DNA of 64,000 nt from an uncultured Candidatus Entotheonella sp. (lineage in GTDB: Bacteria; Tectomicrobia; Entotheonellia; Entotheonellales; Entotheonellaceae): the NCBI GenBank assembly GCA_951828535.1, contig OX639990.1:1475300-1539299 (forward strand), given 5' to 3'. Positions 60,765 to 64,000 of the stretch are shown in pieces. The notes under the pieces are model-generated. The model had not been told where the DNA came from. It saw only the letters and a list, made by a program, of their open reading frames with translations, and did no database searches. The number at the start of each line of letters is the position of its first letter. The first letter of the stretch is position 1. Both the position numbers and the translations under genes were made by a program.

Positions 60765-60843
60765 TCTGAGTTTCCGCTCTTGCCCCAACGGTGCATGCGG
60801 GCCGGGCTTCCCGTCCCGCATGCACCCATCAAGCGGACACGCG
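60765..60843 (+). repeat. 79-nt intergenic repeat with hairpin, copy B
   Basis: Near-identical to 59149-59227, with the stem at 60790-60801 and 60815-60826. Only a few base changes are seen, which marks a recent tandem duplication unit of gene plus spacer (about 1.6 kb). Confidence 0.75.
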
Positions 60844-60893
60844 TCATCGTCCGCACCTGTGTAGTACAACATTGTTAACATGTGAGGGTAATA

Positions 60894-62399
60894 ATGGGTA
60901 CCTATTTCAGTGACCGAGAGTTCTCACTGGTCGAAGGGGCGGAAAACGCGTTCCACTCGCCGATTCCCACGCAGGTCATCTCCAACGGCGAATTCAACCC
61001 GCCGCCGCAGAATGCCCAGCAGAAGCAAGTCGAAGCACGCATCAAGGAACTGGCCGACACTTACGGCGCCAAGCAAGGCCTGGACCGTCGCGAGTTCCTC
61101 AAAACCAGTTCCGGCTTGGCCGCCGCCTTCCTCGCCATGAACAGCGTGTACGGCAACGTGTTCAACGTGTCTGAGGCTGAGGCCGCCGACGGCGCCATGG
61201 CCAACGAGCGTGCCGAAGCTCTCCGGCAGCAGTTCATCTTCGACGTGCAGACCCACTTCGTGCGCGACGACTACTCGCAGGAAGGCTTCCTCGGCTTCTT
61301 GCAGCAGACGGCCACGGATTTCAAGACGGGGATGGACCCCAACAACATCGACATCTATCTGATCAAGTTTGAGAACTACGTGCGGCAGATTTACCTCAAC
61401 AGCGATACCGACGTGTCGGTGTTGAGCGGTGCGCCGTTTGATGATGACACTTGGGAGTTCCTCAGCAACGCGCAGATCGCCGAAGCCGCCAAGATGGTCA
61501 ACACCACGGCGGGGCACACCCGCATGCTGGCCCACAACGTGGTGACCCCGGGACAGCCCGGCTGGATGGAAGAAGTGGACCGCGCCCTGGCCGAGCGTCC
61601 GCCCGCAAGCTGGAAGCTCTACACCATCGGCGATCCGCTGTCCGCCAAGACGAAGTACCCCTTCTGGCTCGATGACGAGAAGTTGATGTACCCCTTCTAC
61701 GAGAAGGCCGCGAAGGCGGGCATCGTCAACATGTGTATCCACAAGGGTCTGATGCCGAGAGATTACGAGGAGAGCTGGGCTGGCGTGTGGGAATACCAGA
61801 CGCCGCGCGACCTCGTCAAGGCCGCGGCAGACTGGCCGCAGCTCAACTTCATCATCTATCACGGCTGCTTCCGGGCCTGGTTCGACAAGCCCGAAGATGG
61901 CTTGGGCGATTTCGAGAAGACCGGCAGGATCGAGTGGTGTTCGGATCTGGCCGAAATCCCGGCTCAGAACGGCGCCTCGAACATCTACGCCGAAATGGGT
62001 ACGACCTTCGCGTCCACTGCCATCGTCAACCCGCGCCTCACGGCGGCCATCCTGGGCACCTGGATCAAGGGCTTGGGCGCCTCCAACATCGTGTGGGGAA
62101 CCGACTCCGTACTCTACGGTTCGCCGCAGTGGCAGATCGAGGCGATGCGCCGCATGGAAATCCCCGAGGACATGCAGGAGAAGCACGGTTTCGCGCCTCT
62201 GGGTGGTGCCGACAGCGCAGTCAAGCAACAGATCTTCGGCCTCAACTCAGCACGCTTGTACAACCTCGACCTGCAGGCTAACTATGGCCGCCTGAGCGAG
62301 GACAAGTTTGCGCAGATCAAGCGGGATTACGATGCGGCTGGTAAGCTCACGGCCCTGCGTGACAACACCGCTTACGGGTATATCGCCAAACGGGCGTAA
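60894..62399 (+). CDS. Amidohydrolase-2 family protein, copy 3
   Basis: The 501-residue third copy is nearly identical to copy 2 apart from the region encoding about residues 124-163 (FLQQTATDFKTGMDPNNIDI versus FVQATAENWKTGMDPNTVDI) and scattered single changes (AAKAG for AVKSG; RAWFDKP for RAFFDKP). All family features are kept, including the internal Tat-like motif. A spacer of 134 nt includes the duplicated hairpin. GTGAGGGTAATA precedes the ATG; an 8-bp TGTTAACA palindrome is just upstream. A strong terminator follows the stop. Confidence 0.85.
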   Translation: MGTYFSDREFSLVEGAENAFHSPIPTQVISNGEFNPPPQNAQQKQVEARIKELADTYGAKQGLDRREFLKTSSGLAAAFLAMNSVYGNVFNVSEAEAADGAMANERAEALRQQFIFDVQTHFVRDDYSQEGFLGFLQQTATDFKTGMDPNNIDIYLIKFENYVRQIYLNSDTDVSVLSGAPFDDDTWEFLSNAQIAEAAKMVNTTAGHTRMLAHNVVTPGQPGWMEEVDRALAERPPASWKLYTIGDPLSAKTKYPFWLDDEKLMYPFYEKAAKAGIVNMCIHKGLMPRDYEESWAGVWEYQTPRDLVKAAADWPQLNFIIYHGCFRAWFDKPEDGLGDFEKTGRIEWCSDLAEIPAQNGASNIYAEMGTTFASTAIVNPRLTAAILGTWIKGLGASNIVWGTDSVLYGSPQWQIEAMRRMEIPEDMQEKHGFAPLGGADSAVKQQIFGLNSARLYNLDLQANYGRLSEDKFAQIKRDYDAAGKLTALRDNTAYGYIAKRA

Positions 62400-62421
62400 G
62401 TTGACCCGCTAGGCAAAAAAG

Positions 62422-62460
62422 AGGCCGGGGAGCGCGCAAGCGTTTCCCGGCCTTTCTGTT
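62422..62460 (+). terminator. Rho-independent terminator after the amidohydrolase cluster
   Basis: AGGCCGGG (62422-62429) pairs with CCCGGCCT (62446-62453) and is followed by a T-rich run (TTCTGTTT). Confidence 0.8.
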
Positions 62461-62471
62461 TGTCGGAATAA

Positions 62472-62505
62472 AAAAGGGGACGACCCGAAGCGGTCGTCCC
62501 CTTTT
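62472..62505. terminator. Bidirectional terminator between convergent amidohydrolase and cyclase genes
   Basis: AAAAGGGGACGACC (62472-62485) and its perfect complement (62492-62505) form a 14-bp stem with loop CGAAGC, with A-runs and T-runs on each side, so it can terminate on both strands. Confidence 0.88.
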
Positions 62506-62530
62506 CTGCTACGCGGCTATGTGTGGATGA

Positions 62531-63511
62531 TTACCGAATAGCCAACGGACGGGCCGGCGAGCCGGTGCCGCCCTTAAACCGGATGGGCGTGAAGATATAG
62601 AGGAACTCATACACGCCGTCGGCAATCACGCTCTCGAAGACCATATTTTCCAGATTGAAAATACCGTTCTTCGTGATCAGCTCCTGGTGCACCGGCACGA
62701 CCAGGCCCGTCGGGCTCGGCCACACCTCGGTTGGCCAGGAATCGGAGCCGACCATCGAGGCATTCTGCGCCACGATCCATTCGGCCACTTCCATGCCGAT
62801 ACCCGGAGGGTTGGTGTTATAGGTGTCGGGGTCGCCCCACAGCTTCGACCAGCCATAATTGAAGAACAAGGCGTCACCGTCGCTGATGCTGGCCTCGGAA
62901 ATGCCCTGCCTGCCGAGCGCGCCGCGCACGTCGTCCATGGTGACTTCGTAGCTGTGGTCGAGGGTATCCACGCCCTTGTACCCAGCAACGTCAACCAGAA
63001 CTCCGCGGGTGATGTACGCCTTGACGTTCTCGATGCCCAATGCCTCGACGCCGTAAAAGCCTTTCATGTCGTCCTGCTCGGTAAAGCCGTTGTAGTAGAC
63101 GTCTCTGCTGGTGCCGTCGGCCATGGCCACGCGCTCACCGATGTGAGCCGGGCCGTCAAACTGCGTGCCCACCTGGCCGATCTCGGCGCACAGAAAGTCG
63201 TCGTGGCCCATCAGCATGTTATCGCCAAACGGGCCGGCCTGGTTGGCGAACATCGCGAAGGTACGCTGCCCGAACAGCGGCATGCCGCGCTCGTACACCT
63301 GGCCGATCTCGTAGACTTTGCCCGTCGTCACCATCCTCAGCGAATCCATAACCTTGTCCGGCGTGATCCAGTTCGAGCCGCCGGCCTGATCACCAGCACC
63401 CCAGATCGGGTGCGGCCACCACGGTCCCTCGTCCTTGGTCTGAGCTATCGCCGACGAGGCGAAAAATACAAGCGCCAGCAGAACAATCATCAATGCCTTG
63501 TACCTTTGCAT
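62531..63511 (-). CDS. Exported cyclase-family (kynurenine formamidase-like) hydrolase
   Basis: The 326-residue protein begins with a signal peptide (KALMIVLLALVFFASSAIAQ, cleavage near residue 23). It belongs to the cyclase/arylformamidase family: WGAGDQAGGSNWITPDKV, GTQFDGPAHIGERV (the metal motif HxGTHxDxPxH in modified form, with Asp and His), YKGVDTLDHSYEVTM and GDALFFNYGWSKLWGD. Such enzymes hydrolyse N-formyl or cyclic amide bonds with Mn or Zn. Export to the periplasm is unusual for kynurenine formamidases, though seen in environmental homologues. AGAGAGGGT precedes the ATG. It is convergent with the amidohydrolase cluster and divergent from the HpcH/HpaI aldolase gene. Confidence 0.82.
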   Translation of the reverse strand: MQRYKALMIVLLALVFFASSAIAQTKDEGPWWPHPIWGAGDQAGGSNWITPDKVMDSLRMVTTGKVYEIGQVYERGMPLFGQRTFAMFANQAGPFGDNMLMGHDDFLCAEIGQVGTQFDGPAHIGERVAMADGTSRDVYYNGFTEQDDMKGFYGVEALGIENVKAYITRGVLVDVAGYKGVDTLDHSYEVTMDDVRGALGRQGISEASISDGDALFFNYGWSKLWGDPDTYNTNPPGIGMEVAEWIVAQNASMVGSDSWPTEVWPSPTGLVVPVHQELITKNGIFNLENMVFESVIADGVYEFLYIFTPIRFKGGTGSPARPLAIR

Positions 63512-63694
63512 ACCCTCTCTCCTAATCAAGGAATGTGGCCAAACTCGTTTACCGCCTTGCCTGAGGCGGCGAAGGCGTCTAAAGTGCCATGCCCTATTTT
63601 GGCTGTCAAGAACTTCCCAGACATCCCGCAGGTGAACGAAGACGCGCTCTTCACCCCAGGCTTCTCCCTCACTGCAAAACAGAAAGGACCCCCT

Positions 63695-64000
63695 ATGCAA
63701 CGTATCAACCGTGCCGTTGCCCTGCTGGCAAGCGGCCAGCCGATCTACTACGACGGCGACCACACGGGGCACACCCTGACCTATGACAAGGGCCGTGAGG
63801 ACGCTAACACGTGGGCCGATTACATCAACGTCGGTATGGAGCATGGGGCATTCGACATGACCGGGCTGGGAATGTATATGCAAGGGCTGGTCGACGGCGG
63901 CCCGACGACCAGCGGCCACCGCACCCCGACGATTATCGTCGAAGGTCCGGTCGACGGCTCGAGCGAATCCGTCGTTCGCCACAACGCCTGGCAGTTCAGG
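63695..64000 (+). CDS. HpcH/HpaI-type aldolase, N-terminal part (runs off window)
   Basis: From the ATG at 63695 (AGAAAGGACCCCCT upstream) 102 codons are open to the window end. INRAVALLASGQPIYYDGD, NTWADYINVGMEHGAFDM and LGMYMQGLVDGGPTTSGHRT match the start of HpcH/HpaI aldolases, class II pyruvate aldolases that cleave 4-hydroxy-2-oxoacids such as 2,4-dihydroxyhept-2-enedioate. The C-terminal metal- and substrate-binding residues lie outside the window. It is divergent from the cyclase (183 nt). Confidence 0.72.
   Translation, partial: MQRINRAVALLASGQPIYYDGDHTGHTLTYDKGREDANTWADYINVGMEHGAFDMTGLGMYMQGLVDGGPTTSGHRTPTIIVEGPVDGSSESVVRHNAWQFR

Noticed and set aside
1-64000. tRNA or rRNA genes, including tRNA-Sec (selC)
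   Set aside because: No cloverleaf-like or rRNA sequence was recognised by eye in the intergenic regions; a covariance-model search would be decisive.

Overview
The window is 64 kb of high-GC DNA (short AT-richer islands around 21.4-24.3 kb and 26.5-26.6 kb) from what looks like an uncultured Gram-negative heterotroph. An OmpA-type lipoprotein, an RND pump, TldD/PmbA, Tat-type signals and a complete branched-chain/amide ABC importer support the Gram-negative reading. The mix of luciferase-like monooxygenase, RraA, NHL proteins, amidohydrolases, acyl-CoA-dehydrogenase-like and cyclase enzymes resembles large-genome environmental lineages such as Tectomicrobia or deltaproteobacteria-like bacteria. 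That placement is an inference; no rRNA or other phylogenetic marker is present.

Layout. 0-14 kb: partial PmbA/TldE and TldD (minus), dihydrolipoamide dehydrogenase, a ThDP enzyme, an OmpA/PKD lipoprotein, GlmS, an MFS exporter and an M3 oligopeptidase. 14-20.6 kb: a DHPS-like protein, a mycothiol-enzyme-like protein and an NHL protein (minus), then on the plus strand a zinc alcohol dehydrogenase, a phosphosulfolactate-synthase-like protein, an unknown protein and a UGSC-family selenoprotein read through an in-frame TGA. 20.7-26.6 kb: an accessory/defence-like island with two PIN toxin-antitoxin pairs, a STAND NTPase with a HEPN-like motif, and an IS3-family element. 26.7-32.6 kb: a Liv-type ABC operon ending in a luciferase-like oxidoreductase. 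32.8-38 kb: a secreted rhodanese whose catalytic Cys codon is TGA (second selenoprotein), a cold-shock gene with a strong promoter and long leader, a second ThDP enzyme, an NAD-kinase-like gene and a nicotinate phosphoribosyltransferase. 38.6-41 kb: Ada and a degenerate stretch. 41-51.5 kb: a run of small-molecule catabolic enzymes plus MsrA. 51.5-57.2 kb: a second NHL protein and an RND pump with its adaptor. 57.6-64 kb: three tandem amidohydrolase paralogues, a secreted cyclase and the start of an HpcH/HpaI aldolase.

The most interesting signals are the two selenocysteine genes. Ordinary gene calling would truncate both at TGA (at 20364 and 33155). Each continues in frame with the family's conserved C-terminal half and has a small hairpin with an AGUYU loop at bacterial-SECIS spacing. 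Other points of interest are the STAND/HEPN gene with an IS directly upstream, the cspA-like promoter nested in the selenoprotein gene, and the recent mosaic duplication of the amidohydrolases.
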